This document shows positions 36,563-48,072 of a DNA stretch of 64,000 nucleotides, piece by piece; the stretch's first letter is position 1, and every line of letters starts with the position of its first letter. This DNA is from Persicaria tinctoria (lineage: Eukaryota; Streptophyta; Magnoliopsida; Caryophyllales; Polygonaceae): contig JBANSL010000013.1 of the NCBI GenBank assembly GCA_037127255.1, positions 81,970,188 to 82,034,187 of the forward strand, given 5' to 3'. Position numbers and translations under genes: made by a program. The notes beneath the pieces are model-generated. The model saw only the letters and a program-made list of their open reading frames with translations. It was not told the origin of the DNA and made no database searches.

Positions 36563-37618
36563 ATTAAAAAGCCCCTGTTTACAAAATACCACCCACTTGG
36601 GAATATTCTGTTATTATTCTACAACTTCCGTTAAATGTTCTCCAAATCACTTGCTCTACTTTGGGAAAGGGAAAAAAAATCAAACAAATAATTCCTCCCG
36701 TAGAACCTCCCTTCAAACCTGTCGGCCTTCACAGTCCATGGCCACGACCTACACCAAACTTCGTAGTTGTCGTCGTTAACAATACAACCATTGTTCAAGT
36801 AACCCTGCTATAGGTGAATTGTGAGAGTTGTCCTCTAATCAGTGGCGGATCCTGAAGCGTTTAGTTGAGGAGGCGAAAAATTGATCACTATTTTTTTCTC
36901 GAAAAAATCGTCAATATTTGAAGTTTTCATGTTTAATTACAGTATTAAGTCATGAAGTTTAACAGATGATGAGGAAGGTAGAAGTGTATTAATTTGATAA
37001 ATGATGTGAAAAATAATTTATATCGCTTCAGTCTTGAAACGTATATAACTTTTTACTCAGTTATCGGATTTGAGCCTATAATATATCAAATCGAAGCTAT
37101 TGACGAGAGGAATATGTATATTAAATTTTATTTTTGATGGGGGGGCGACTGCCACCCCTGGCCCTTTAAAGGATCCGCCCTGCCTCTAATGGCACCCTTT
37201 CAGGCTCAAAGCCTCTACCAAATTAAGCCAACCAAATACTCTTGATTTGGTTGGATATGTGGCCGAATCCACAAGAAATCCTTGAACCAAATTATTCTAC
37301 ATCCTAAAACCTAAACATTTTAGAAATTAGTTGTCAAATCACCCAGAACCTATCAGTTTAAAGATTGGGTTTTTGTATGTTTTATTGACTGGGTATAATT
37401 GATTTGTAAGATTTATGTTTTCTGACTTTTATTAAAGACTAATTGTGAAATTCAATCTTAGATCTCTAATAGTTTAAAGCAAAATTTTATAGATTTTAAG
37501 ATATTTGTTTAACTTTGTGTGGTTTGTGTCACTGTGTGTAGGCTAATAAATGGCAACGTTTGAAAATTTAATTATTATGTAAGGGTATTCCCAAGTGGGT
37601 GGTATTTTGTAAGGGTAT
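36563..37618. mobile_element. TIR element hosting a hAT MITE
   Basis: ACAAAATACCACCCACTTGGG (trimmed here to CAAAATACCACCCACTTGGG) at about 36577-36597 is matched in reverse complement at about 37586-37608, roughly 1 kb apart. The inverted block is about 30 bp. The superfamily and exact ends are unknown. A complete hAT-type MITE (36840-37182) is inserted in it. Confidence 0.5.
36840..37182. mobile_element. hAT-type MITE, 343 bp, with 8-bp target duplication
   Basis: The termini CAGTGGCGGATCC and (reversed) CAGGGCGGATCC are inverted repeats. The perfect 8-bp duplication CCTCTAAT lies at 36832-36839 and 37183-37190. It is related internally to the element at 21194-21876. Confidence 0.9.
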
Positions 37619-37619
37619 C

Positions 37620-38047
37620 CCCTCTAGCGATTCCTACGGCCGCCACTGCCCCTAACCAAGTGTTAAATTTGATAGAGTTTTCCACTCTTCGTTAGTTTTG
37701 AATTTTTTTTTTTTTAAACAAAGAAATAGCAATTGAAACTTAAAGAGGGGAGAGGTGACAGAATGATTACACTCGCTAGTCGCTACTAGATATATTTGAT
37801 ATTTTAGAAACTAAAATCATTTTTAGGCCGGAGACTAACAATATTAGACAGTATAATTTAAATATCTTTTATTTAGATTCTTTCAAAATATAAACATAAT
37901 TTATAGATAGATATAGAGTTTTTATGTGATCCGGGGAGATTCCATGGGTTATTTATTTAGATAATGATAGTAGAAGATTTTGGTATAGAATAATAGTTTA
38001 CTTGGATTTTGGTATAGAATGATATATATGTCCAATCCTGCGAATAT
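37620..38047. other. No recognised gene
   Basis: AT-rich sequence between the TIR element and the Copia deletion derivative. No feature could be supported. Confidence 0.4.
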
Positions 38048-38052
38048 GTTAT

Positions 38053-39475
38053 TGTAGAATGATAGAATTGATGTAATGTCCTCCTTGAGGGTTTCCATTC
38101 ATTGATATAACATATATATAGGTTACACAGGTATTGAGCCTTAACGGGCTTTTAGCCCACTATACAATATGAAACCTATGTATTTTTGACAATCTTTGGG
38201 GCAATAAGGACATTGTTGAGTTGTAGTGGGTGGGTTGGGGTCTGTAATTTGGCATGGCCAATTCCCGAAGTAGCAAGACGACCACCATTTCCGACGATAA
38301 TAGAGTGGGCAGGGCCCTTAAAAGAAATAGATGAGAGGTTACCTGAGGAGTTCGTCATGTGGGAGGTGGCACCAGTGTCCATGTACCAAGAAGAGTCTGA
38401 AGATGTCGGCTGCGTAGAGGAGAATGCGTGATGCAGAGCTGGCGGAACATAGCCTGGGCCAAGCGATGTCAGAGAGGCCTGAGGACCAGCATGTCGAGGG
38501 ATAGGATATCTAGAGTATCCAGAGAAGGCGTGATGTTGGTGATCGCAGAGAGCCATGGTAAGAGTTTTTTTTTTTTTTTTTTTTTATGCCAACTAACTTA
38601 ATAAATAATTAAGTTAGGGTCAGAAACGAAAAATAGGAGAACACAAGGACTGTTTTTGGAATTTCTCCAAAAGAGATTAAAAGCGTCTGCTTTCTTCTCC
38701 GTCGAAACACGTTCAGGGACGGGGATGGGGGCTGCGGCAGGGTGGTTCGGGGCAGCGGAGGCGGTGGATCCGGGGTCAAGGAGGCCGGATCTGGACTAGT
38801 GGTTCCGGATCTGGGCTGTGACGGTCTGAGCGAGAGAGAGAGACAGTGGAATAGGGCTGCTGGGTGCTCGGGACTGGCGGATCTGGTGCTGGGAGGCCGG
38901 CTGTGGTGCGGCTGGTGGATCTGGGCAACAGAAAAGACGAGGGAGGAGGGCGCGAGACGTCGGTGATGCCTGGAGGAGTTGGATTCGGGGCTCGAGGAGG
39001 CCGGAATCGAGGAACGGTGGCCGGATCTGGGGGATTGTGGTGGTTGGCGGCGGTTCTGGGTAGCGATAGTGAAGACAGCAAGAGCGCGGGGAGGAGCGCT
39101 CGGACTCAGCGGGGGCTGCTGGTGCTTGGATCGTTGGATTTGGAGTGGCTGGATCTCGGCTTGGTGGCCGGCAAGGTGCAGCGAGAGGTCGAGGGAGAGG
39201 GCGAGAGGAAGAAGACAGTGTTGGGTCGACTAGGACAGAGGAGGATGATCGGCGATGGTGAGTCGAAAGAAGAAGAGGGCCGGTGAGACGGGAGGATCAA
39301 TTTAGAGTTCCGTTAGGAAGAAAAGGCTGTGATACCATGTAGAATGATAGAATTGATGTAATGTCCTCCTTGAGGGTTTCCATTCATTGATATAACATAT
39401 ATATAAGTTACACAGGTATTGGGCCTTAACGGGCTTTTAGCCCACTATACAATATGAAACCCATGTAATCTATCA
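38053..39475 (-). mobile_element. Copia deletion derivative with 138-bp LTRs, 1423 bp
   Basis: Target duplication GTTAT flanks it at 38048-38052 and 39476-39480. The 5-prime LTR (minus strand) is 39338-39475, starting TGATAGATTACATGGG and ending CTACA. The primer-binding site TGGTATCACAGCC lies at 39325-39337. The 3-prime LTR is 38053-38182 and lacks its first 8 bases because an internal deletion runs into it. The interior keeps only a proline-rich leader, an A21 tract and a gag-end/protease fragment. Integrase, reverse transcriptase and RNase H are gone. The flanking duplication shows it moved as a unit or was deleted after insertion. Confidence 0.88.
38183..38556 (-). pseudogene. Copia gag C-terminus and protease start
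   Basis: The minus-strand frame begins MALCDHQHHAFSGY and contains the aspartic-protease motif WYMDTGATSHMT near residue 60. It stops where the deletion joins the 3-prime LTR. It matches the gag-protease linker region of plant Copia elements. It is directly preceded (minus strand) by A21 at 38565-38585. Confidence 0.8.
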
Positions 39476-39627
39476 GTTATGCTACTAAAATATCACATAA
39501 AAGGGTTATTATATATATCGAATTCACGATTCAACGTACACATTATATAAAACATGTACATGTGAAGAATTAGAATCATTAAAGCTCATTATTTCGATTT
39601 CAGACACAAAGTTGAAACATTGATCGA

Positions 39628-40495
39628 TCAATTGCAAATGGATGTCTTAAAGGTTAAACCGGTGCCGTGAAACTTCTCTTGCATAACAGCCTCCAGGCGC
39701 TCGAACGAGGCAGGGCTTAGGTGGTTCTTCCAATCACCAACTTCGCCTTTTCTAAAGAACACCTTATTATCGACATTACGAGGCGATTTTCCACTTTTGT
39801 TCACCTCCATCTCTTTCAGATTCGGTAAGCTGCATAGCTTCGAGATCTCATCTATCACTCCACTCTCTTCCTCCTCCGAGGTGAAGGGAACCCTAAGAAA
39901 TTCGGCCAACCTCTTCATCTCTGATATCTCATCCATCTTAATATCCTCATACTTCATGAACAATACCTTATCGGGCTTCTCCAAGCTCATGTTCCAGTAC
40001 CCTAGCACATGATCCCAGTGGGGCCCACACCATTCCACACCCTTACAAACATTATCTACCAAGTCCTCCAACTCCATGGACACAACGCCTTCTTCCTTCC
40101 TCTCCTCGTCAATGGCCTTCTGGAACTTAAAAAAGGACACGATGGTGTCAAACGGGTTCCTACACAAGTAAACTATTCGGCAACCAGAACTCCTAACAGA
40201 CTCCGGGAGAGCCTGGTAGGGAAGTTGTGTAGCAAGAAGTCGAGGAGGAGATCAAGCTTAGATACCTCGAGAGGGTGAGGTAAGTACTCCATGTTTCGTA
40301 CGAGTGCATGGGGGTTTGCGGAGAACAGAGGGTGGGGGCTCGGGTAGTTCTTGCGATTGAGGATGGCGAAAGCTAGGGCTTTGAGCCAGGTGGTGCCGGA
40401 TTTGGGCTTGGTGGCAAGGTAGATGTCGGAGTCATGAGCTCGAAAGTGAGCTTGTAGGGTGATGACATTGTGGAGGGCACTTGAAGGAATATTTA
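39628..40495 (-). pseudogene. Cytosolic sulfotransferase pseudogene (copy 4)
   Basis: The minus strand encodes SOT from the codons ALHNVITLQAHFRAHDS to the C-terminus (ends LTFKTSICN). The P-loop KPKSGTTW, CRNPFDTIVS and FFRKGEVGDWK motifs are intact. The N-terminal ~50 residues are absent: upstream of about 40495 the sequence is unrelated. A 2-nt TC insertion in a CTC run near 40250 breaks the frame. Just after it, the conserved ATHLP reads ATQLP in the original frame, replacing the catalytic His with Gln. The Gln change would kill catalysis even without the frameshift. A small Copia derivative lies about 150 bp beyond the stop codon. Confidence 0.92.
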
Positions 40496-40914
40496 TTATG
40501 TGATCCACAGTGTTCTAAGGACATCATAATTTTTTATTTTTTTTGGGTCTAAGGACATCATAATTTTTTGTGATGAATAAATGAATTATTGATAATAAAA
40601 TGAATTAATGTTATACAATTAAATAAAATATTAATAAAACTTATTATAAAATTAGAAAGTTAGGTTTAATAAATTAAAAAATCATAAGAAATTTTACCAT
40701 AAAATTAGTACCTTAGAAATCCTTTTTAAAATTATTTTAAAAAGTTTATTTTTTTTGCATACAAATAATCCATCAAGTTTAACCGAATAATTATCCCATT
40801 ATTTTCCGACATTATCATATCACCAAATGTAAAAAAAAAAAAAAGGTGAAATGACGTAGATAGAAGTTTTTTTTGAAAGAAGAAACCATATGGGACTATA
40901 AAAAGAAGAAGAGC
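40496..40914. other. No recognised gene
   Basis: AT-rich, with a 29-bp direct repeat (TAAGGACATCATAATTTTTT at about 40516 and 40551). Nothing else could be supported. Confidence 0.4.
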
Positions 40915-41304
40915 GGATCATGACAATAGATCAAACTTACGGAAATTCAAGACGGATTTTGTGCGGGATTAGTGTGGTGGGTTGGAAATGAAAAAACAAA
41001 TCAGATTACGAGAGAATAGTTGGATGGATGAGGAGAAACCTCTTAAAGGTAAAGCGACACCAAAATATTGCATAATAGATGAAGTTAAAAAGTAAAAAAA
41101 TATCAGAACTCGAATAAAACATGAGAGTGGAAGACCTTATAAGCGAAATCTCCCAGATAATATAGTGGAACATATAAAAAAAATCAGTATTTGGACGTAC
41201 CTCAAATCTAGAGGATAGACTATATTGGATGAAAGGTAAAAGTGGATGGTTTACCATAACAAACGCACTTGATCTAATTATGAACAACGTACAAGGTACA
41301 AGAG
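40915..41304 (+). pseudogene. L1 LINE fragment, upstream part of the split copy
   Basis: Plus-strand frames include QIRLRENSWMDEEKPL and, after shifts, DRLYWMKGKSGWFTITNALD. These correspond to the region between reverse transcriptase and the zinc-binding RNase-H-side domain of plant L1 elements. The same block in the L1 at 60.9-61.6 kb reads DRMYWWPDKKWWFTTSSAYN. The remainder continues at 48523 after a 7-kb interruption. Several stops make it dead. Confidence 0.6.
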
Positions 41305-41343
41305 ACAAAAAAAAAAAAAAAAAAAGGCGTCGATTTGGAACTT

Positions 41344-41685
41344 AGGGTCAGTTTGGTAAAAGCAGAGCTGATGAGGTAGCTGAAGCTGATAGGGTAACTG
41401 AAGCTGATGGATTAAATGTGTTAAATATATGTTAAATTAGAGTTTTCAGAAGGTAGTACGGTGTTTGGTAACCCAGCTGATAGAGTACGTAGCTATGCAA
41501 ACTAGTTGATCAGATAGAAGAAAATAAATAGAATTCTGAAAAGTTTGGGGTGCGTAGCTGTTGAAAATCCAATTTCAAAAGCTAATTAAATTAAAATATT
41601 ATATTTAACTTGTTTAAAACTATAAAATATTAAAATCAAAAGCTCCGAAAAGTTACTTGTATTGCCAAACGGACCCTTAAATTGC
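41344..41685. mobile_element. hAT-type MITE, about 340 bp
   Basis: The ends TAGGGTCAGTTTGGTAA and, reversed, AAGGGTCCGTTTGGCAATAC are the widespread plant hAT MITE terminus. No clear 8-bp duplication. It sits between the L1 fragment and the RTE LINE tail. Confidence 0.7.
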
Positions 41686-41689
41686 TCTC

Positions 41690-41999
41690 CAAATGTTAAA
41701 TTTTTTTCATGAAAACTAACTACAACAACTACTACTACCCAGTAAATCTCGCAATTAAGCGGGGTCTGGGGGTCAAGATGTGCACGCTCATACCTCAAAA
41801 AGGCCGAGAGAGTGTTGCCGAGAGACCTATAACAACACGAAACAAGGGCCACAAGGGAATGGAAGGTAAAAGAACAGTAAGGAAGGGAAAAAAAAAGGGG
41901 GGGGGGGGGGGGGGGAGGCACATAAAGAAGGACATAACAACAGAGACTGAACAGCTAAACATCGGCAACTCGTATACACCTCCTCCATTGGTCCCTATC
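41690..41999 (-). mobile_element. RTE LINE 3-prime part (ORF end and 3-prime UTR)
   Basis: On the minus strand, just outside the Copia, codons DQWRRCIRVADV and a stop continue the RTE reading frame left off at 48302. The 3-prime UTR follows, including ACCCCGCTTAATTGCGAG, a TACTGGGTAGTAGTAG tail and a C19 run (G19 on plus at 41897-41915, next to A9). The ORF end and the part at 48302-48522 become contiguous once the Copia and one copy of CTATC are removed. Confidence 0.75.
41995..41999 (+). repeat. Copia target-site duplication, left
   Basis: CTATC, repeated at 48297-48301. Confidence 0.9.
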
Positions 42000-42223
42000 T
42001 TTTAAGAGTTGAAAATGGAGTTTTCTTATTGAATGGAAAATAGAATCCACAATCTGTAATCACTTGTGTTTACAGAAGACCACAACCAAGCTTATATACT
42101 AAGCCTTGGCGCGTCTAACAACCCACCAACAACCCTCTTGCTGTAACAGAATTACAAATGGGTGAAGAGACCAAAATGCCCTTCAGCCAGCTTCACACAC
42201 TAACTCTAAGCTAACTCTCTACA
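42000..42223 (-). repeat. Copia 3-prime LTR
   Basis: 224 bp, identical by eye to 48073-48296. Confidence 0.95.
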
Positions 42224-44260
42224 TACCCCCCTCAAGGTTGGCTTGGGGATGAGCAAGGCCAAGCTTGGAACACAGAATGTGATGCTGGTGAGCTCCAAGA
42301 GGCTTGGTCATGATGTCTGCAGTTTGCAGCTGTGAAGACACATGAGAAGTAGCCAGGAAGCCTTGCTGAATGAGTTCCCTGATGAAGTGGCAATCTATTC
42401 TCACATGCTTAGTCCTTTCATGGTAAACTGGATTGGAAGCTAAGCTTTGGGAAGCTTTGTTGTCACAAAACAAAGTCACAGGTAAAGGCAATTTGATATG
42501 GAGATCAGACAACAGGCCTTGAATCCAAATGAGTTCACTGGCTGCGTAGGACATACTCCTGTACTCACTCTCAGCTGAGGATTTGGACACCACTTTCCGT
42601 TTCTTTGATTTCCAAGAGACAAGGGCACCACCAAGAAACACACAATATCCAGACAGTGATCTCCCAGTGTCAAGACAATTACCCCAGTCTGCATCACTGA
42701 AGGCTGTGAGTTGAAGATCAGAGATTGCTGGATAAGAGAGAGCAACAGTGAAACTGCCTTTAAGGTACCTGAGAAGATACAGAGCAGCATTCCAATGTGG
42801 GGTACGAGGGCATTGCAAGAATTGACTCAACTGCTGGACTGTAAAGGAAATGTCAGGTCTAGTGAAGGTCAAATAGAGAAGACGGCCAACTAGTCTTCTG
42901 TACAATTCAGGATGTGCAATGGGATCACCAGTGGAAGCAGACAGCTTGGTTCCTCTCTGCATAGGAAAAGAAGCTGGCTTGCATTCCAACATGTTGGCAT
43001 CTCGTAAGATGTCTAGCACATATTTTCTTTGATTCAAAAGAAGTCCTTGAGAAGACCTTGAAATTTCCATCCCTAGGAAATATCTGGCTATGCCAAGATC
43101 TTTGATGGTGAAGGCAGTGTGCAGGGCAGTCTTTGTAGAAGTAATGACAGTAGAATCATTCCCCATTAACAACATGTCATCTACATAAACTAGTGCCACA
43201 GTGAAAGAATCTCCAACAGATTTGGTGAACAAGGAGTAATCATGCAAGGACTGAACAAAACCAAGTATGCCTAGGAATTCAGTAAGTTCCAGATTCCATT
43301 GCCTACTGGCTTGCTTAAGACCATATAAAGACCTGTGTAACCTGCAAACCTGTCCATGAGCAGCCAACTTATAGCCAAGAGGAGGAGTCATGTATACCTC
43401 TTCATCAATGAATCCATGAAGGAAAGCATTGTTGACATCAAGTTGATGTAGATTCCACCCCATTGCTGCAGCAAGAGCCAAAACAATTCTAACTGTTGAT
43501 ATTTTGGCCACTGGGGAAAAAGTTTGCATGTAGTCTTTATCTTTGACTTGATTGTACCCTTTTGCAACCAATCTGGCCTTGAATCTGTCAATCTCACCAC
43601 TGGGCTTGTATTTAATCTTGGAAATCCATTTGGACCCAATTGCTTTCTTTCCTGGAGGCAAATCTGTAACAGACCATGTATGATTTCTATCCAGGGCATC
43701 AATCTCAGCTTGCATAGCTTCCTGCCACCTTTCATCATCCTTAGCCTGATTATAGGTCCTAGGTTCAAAAGTATCACACATATTGATGAGAGACTGCACA
43801 TAAGAGGGAGATAGGTGAGCCAGATGCTGTACTGAAAACACTGAGAAAGATTGAGACTGAGAATCTGATCTAGTTGGCAAGTGAGAGCAGATGTAATCCT
43901 GGAATCTGTGTGGCCTGTGGATAGGTCTTTTAGTGGGCAGGACATCATGTGAGGGCACCATATCATGAATGATGTGGCTGTCATTAGCTGGACTGGATTG
44001 AGGAGATTGACTAGCATGGATGGGGTTAAGGCTGGCAGGGCAAGTCACCTCCCTTAGAGGAGATACAGAATCACTCACTTCATCTAATGGGTTGGGAGAT
44101 TGAACAACTATAGGGTACAGAATTGGCAAATCCACATTGTGGTCAGGAGAAGGAGATACTAGAGGCAACTGATGACCATGAGAAGGAGAAAGAGTAGCCT
44201 ATGGAGGGTTTTTGTAAGGGAACTGTAACTCATGAAACTTCACATGTCTACTAGTGATCA
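42219..44260 (-). pseudogene. Copia pol, second part: RT and RNase H
   Basis: Minus-strand continuation of the polyprotein beyond the solo LTR. Reverse transcriptase motifs: KARLVAKGYNQ, QLDVNNAFLHG, LYGLKQASRQWN and the catalytic YVDD. RNase H motifs: SDADWGNCLDTGRS, SSAESEYRSM, and the end block NPVYHERTKHVRIDCHFIRE. The stop at 42219-42221 lies in the first bases of the 3-prime LTR. Apart from the solo LTR, one in-frame TAG at 44199-44201 interrupts it, between integrase and RT. Otherwise the frame is clean, in keeping with the recent insertion. Confidence 0.93.
44256..44260 (+). repeat. Solo-LTR target-site duplication, left
   Basis: GATCA, repeated at 45320-45324. Confidence 0.9.
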
Positions 44261-45319
44261 TGATATGGGGTTAGCCGTAGGGTGGCCCGATCTTCGACAA
44301 TCAAACTAGAAATAACAAGAACGGAAGCAAAGACTCAAGAAACAAGAACAAAGACTCAAAATTGATAACAAAGACACGACCGATAAGGACTGATTCGAAC
44401 TAAAATAGAACGAGATAAAGACCCCAGGCCTCCTAAGAGGGTAGGAACCAAATATCAACGACTATAAAGCCCGCCTCTACAACCTTACACAACCAAGCGG
44501 ACAACTTGGAGGCACAAGGAGGGGACTTGTGATTGCCTGGATCACCAAGCTCTCGCGAGGTTGACGAACTCAAAGCAAACCAAGTTAGATCTATAACCAA
44601 TTTGCAATCGATGAGCCACGCTACGAATCGATTGACTTGCACTCATGTGTTTCACACAAAAAGAGAGACTTTCTTCATAATGAATAACGTACGTTCTACA
44701 ATGGAGATCGGTCTTCTTATAACCCTAACAAAGCCTATTTTCTAATAAAAATAAAAATAATTATTTAATTTATCACCTAAATGACTTAATTAATTAATGT
44801 TCTAATTAGCACATGAAATACTAACGTGGGAGATTTCAAAGCCGGCACACGCAGCGCCAACGAGCCACTCGCGCACGCCCACGCAGCTTCACCCGCACTC
44901 CCGCGCAGCTCGGTGCACGCCCGCGCAGATTGGTGCACGCCCGCGCACTTGGCGTTGATTTTCGTTCCAAACAGTACAGCTGCAAAGATGTTGAGTTTCG
45001 GCCAAGCTCTATGACGAATCTGGAAAAACCTTCAACAACAAAGTTGTAGATCTCTTCGTCCTCGTTCCGACAAGGTATAGCACGATCAATTCCGATTAAT
45101 ATTGAATCCGTACGACTCATTTTACTGAGACGTCGAAAAGCTGTCAAACTGCTGAACGAATCTAATAACGAACGACCATCAAGCTTGCACCTTTGGACCT
45201 TCTCCCATGGTGGAGCCTTCTTCTTTCTCTTGAGGATGACAACATTCTCATGAGCTCGAATAATAGGTCCATTCCCAAGTATAGGTGTGTCCGGAGGTGT
45301 CTTGGATGGTCCCGCATCA
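44261..45319 (-). mobile_element. Solo LTR, 1059 bp, of the LARD family at 49835-53909
   Basis: Read on the minus strand it starts TGATGCGGGACC and ends CCCCATATCA. It is flanked by perfect GATCA duplications and is nearly identical to the LARD 3-prime LTR at 52851-53909, including its length of 1059 bp. Recombination between two LTRs of a full insertion would leave exactly this. It splits the Copia polyprotein between integrase and reverse transcriptase. Confidence 0.95.
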
Positions 45320-47959
45320 GATCACTACTTTCTTATCCATGTCAAACAGTTTGTAAGCTTTCTGATCAGTGGGGTAGCCCAAGAAAACACATCTCCTGGC
45401 CTTGATCCCAAGTTTATCTCTAGCATCATTTGGTTGATATGCATAGCAGAGACACCCTATGACATGCAAATTGTCAAATGAAGGAGGTTTACCATGCAAC
45501 ATTTCAAATGGAGATTTCCAGTTTAAGATAGCTGAGGGTAGTTTGTTAATCAAATAAGTGGCACTGAGGACACATTCACCCCAAAATCTGATGGGGAGAC
45601 CTGCAAAATGCCTGATTGCACGAGCTGTTTCTATTAGATGTCGATGCTTTCTTTCCACCCTGCCATTCTGCTCAGGAACCCCTGGGGCAGACCTTTGATG
45701 AACAATTCCATGTTGTTCAAACAAAGTAACACATGCATGTTGAGTGAATTCAGTCCTATTATCTGTCCTGATGCACTTAACAGTGGTGTGAAATTGATTT
45801 TTCACCAAAGCAATGAAGGCAGCAATCATTCTCAAAACCTGTGTCTTATCCTGAATCAGAAAAACCCAAGTGGCCCTTGAATGATCATCAAGGATGGTCA
45901 GAAAGTACCTGGCTCCACATAGAGAAGGTACTTTGTAAGGGCCCCAAACATCCATGTGTACCAATTTGAAAGGAAACTCAGCCATTGAATTACTCATGGA
46001 AAAAGGAAGCTTGTGATGTTTAGTCATATCACAGGAATCACAAAAGAAACTACTAAGGTCACAACCTTTACACAAATCCAAATGCTTCATTTTGGAGACT
46101 GACAAATGACCCAGTCTGGCATGAATCAAATCCAAACTGGACACTTTATTACACATACTCTCAAAAGAGTTATTCAAAGAAGCAACAAGGCAACTATCAG
46201 TAGGAGATCTTCTAGACTGATCCATAGCATCCCTATCAGCAACAACTCTTAAGTAGTAAAGACCTCCAACTTCTTTTCCTTTAGCAATGCAACATCTAGT
46301 GGTAAGGTCCTGCAAGATGCATTCAACTGCATTAAAACTAAATTCCAATCTCTGTGCCTTTAACATCTTGGACACAGAAAGGAGGTTGTGTTGAAACTGA
46401 GGGACATATAGCACATGTGTCAACCTCAATGCTGCAGACACAACCACAGTACCAGCTTCCTTAACCAAGAAGGAGGTACCATCTGGCAAGCCAAGAGAAA
46501 TCATCTTATCCAAGAGATGAATCTCATGAAAAATATTTTTATCAAATGCTATATGATCTGTAGCACCAGAGTCTACATTCCATGTCAAGGCATCTGATTT
46601 GTTGTTTCCAACAAGAAAGGAGAAACTCTTAATACCTACAAAGTTGACAAAGGCATGATTGATGGAAGAATCTCTTTCATCCATATGTGCCTTGCCTTTC
46701 ATCATCCTGACAATCTCATGGAAAATAGCATTCACCATGCTAGGATCAGGTTTAGCAGCATCAAACTCTAGAGGTGTGTCAAACTTTGCTTCATATTGCT
46801 GCCCCTCAGTGTTAGCAGCAAATTTGTTAACTCCACTTGAACTTCCTTTCTGAAACTCACCATCTCTCGGACCTTTGAACCACTCAGGGTAGCCCACCAG
46901 TTTGAAACAGTACTCTCTGGTGTGTCCTTTCTCTTTGCAGTAATCACACTGACGCTCATACTTAGCCTTCTTAAAGTCACGTTTCATCTGTTCAGTCAGC
47001 TTCCCTTGAGCAGATCTGTTCCTTACAGCAAAAGCATTACCCTCAGTCTGTTCATTCCTGTTGACATTCATCACATTCATCTCAGATTGCAAACCTGTAA
47101 TGCCTTTCTGCCTTTCAATTTGCACTGCCATCTGGAATACCTTGTTAAGTCCAGGCATAGGATCCATGGACAAAACATTATTCCTCAGCTGTTCATAAGC
47201 ATCATTAAGTCCCATGAGGAACTGCATGATCTTGGCCTTATTGTCCCTATCCAAGATCTTCTTCAAGATCAGGCAACTACAGTGGCTAATTCCTTCACAA
47301 CTGCACACAGGCAACGGATCTAAAAGCTGCAATTCATCCCAGATTCGTTTAAGTTTTCCATAGTATACAGACACAGACATATTCTCCTGCCTTAGGTTAC
47401 CAATATCTCTCCTGAACTGGTAAATGAGTGGATCATTAGACTCGTAAAACCTCTCACGAATCTCATCCCAAAGTTCCTTAGACGACTGAACATGCATAAA
47501 ATTTTCCCTAATTTCACTCGTCATCGAGTTAATCAACCAACAGGTAACCATATAATCGGCTCTAATCCATCTCTCAAACTCGTCACTATCCTCATCAGGC
47601 CTCACACAGGCACCAGTAATGAAGCCTAATTTTACCTTAGCTCCAAGTGCCATCCTAACACCCCTACTCCAACTAGTGAAATTAGTTCCGTTGAACAGAT
47701 TAGACACTAATTGCATACCTGGATGGTCAGAATTGGAGAGGTAATACGGATTGATGTGCGCATTGTTCATTCCTTGGGCGAATTCCCCAAATTGAATCGG
47801 ATTTGGCGCAAATCCTGGACCGAATCCCTGATTAGCTCCTCTTCCTGCTCCAGGACCCGGGACGAAGATTCCTCTTCCTGCACCAGCTCCAGCTCCTGAG
47901 CTCCCATGTCCAGATCCAGAACCTTGATTCGGAGGAATTCCACTTCCTCTTCCAGCCAT
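45320..47959 (-). pseudogene. Copia gag-protease-integrase, first part
   Basis: An 880-codon open minus-strand frame from an ATG at 47959. Gag has a Gly-rich head and the NGTNFTSWSRGVRMALG motif. The CCHC knuckle is at residues 338-351 (CDYCKEKGHTREYC). Protease active site DSGAT is at 463-467. The integrase HHCC domain uses His613, His617, Cys640 and Cys643. The catalytic triad sits at about Asp670, Asp733 and Glu769 (VERKHR). The normally conserved DNG after the second Asp reads DNR, a likely damaging change. The last codons run into the nested solo LTR, so the natural end is at 45320. Confidence 0.93.
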
Positions 47960-48060
47960 TTGCAGACAGACCTCAGTTTCACAAGAAGGAAAAACGAAGT
48001 ACTGTGAAGAACACAGATCTTAGCAACAAAAACCGATCTAGATCTCAACGAGATCCACTT

Positions 48061-48072
48061 GCTCTGATACCA
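48061..48072 (-). other. Copia primer-binding site
   Basis: TGGTATCAGAGC on the minus strand, directly beside the 5-prime LTR; complementary to initiator tRNA-Met. Confidence 0.9.

Noticed and set aside
38776..39286. Proline- or glycine-rich proteins on either strand
   Set aside because: The block is the GC-rich leader of a Copia derivative. The frames are open because of composition and none has a recognised domain.
42711..43814. Plus-strand frames across the Copia pol
   Set aside because: Antisense shadows of the RT and RNase H reading frame.
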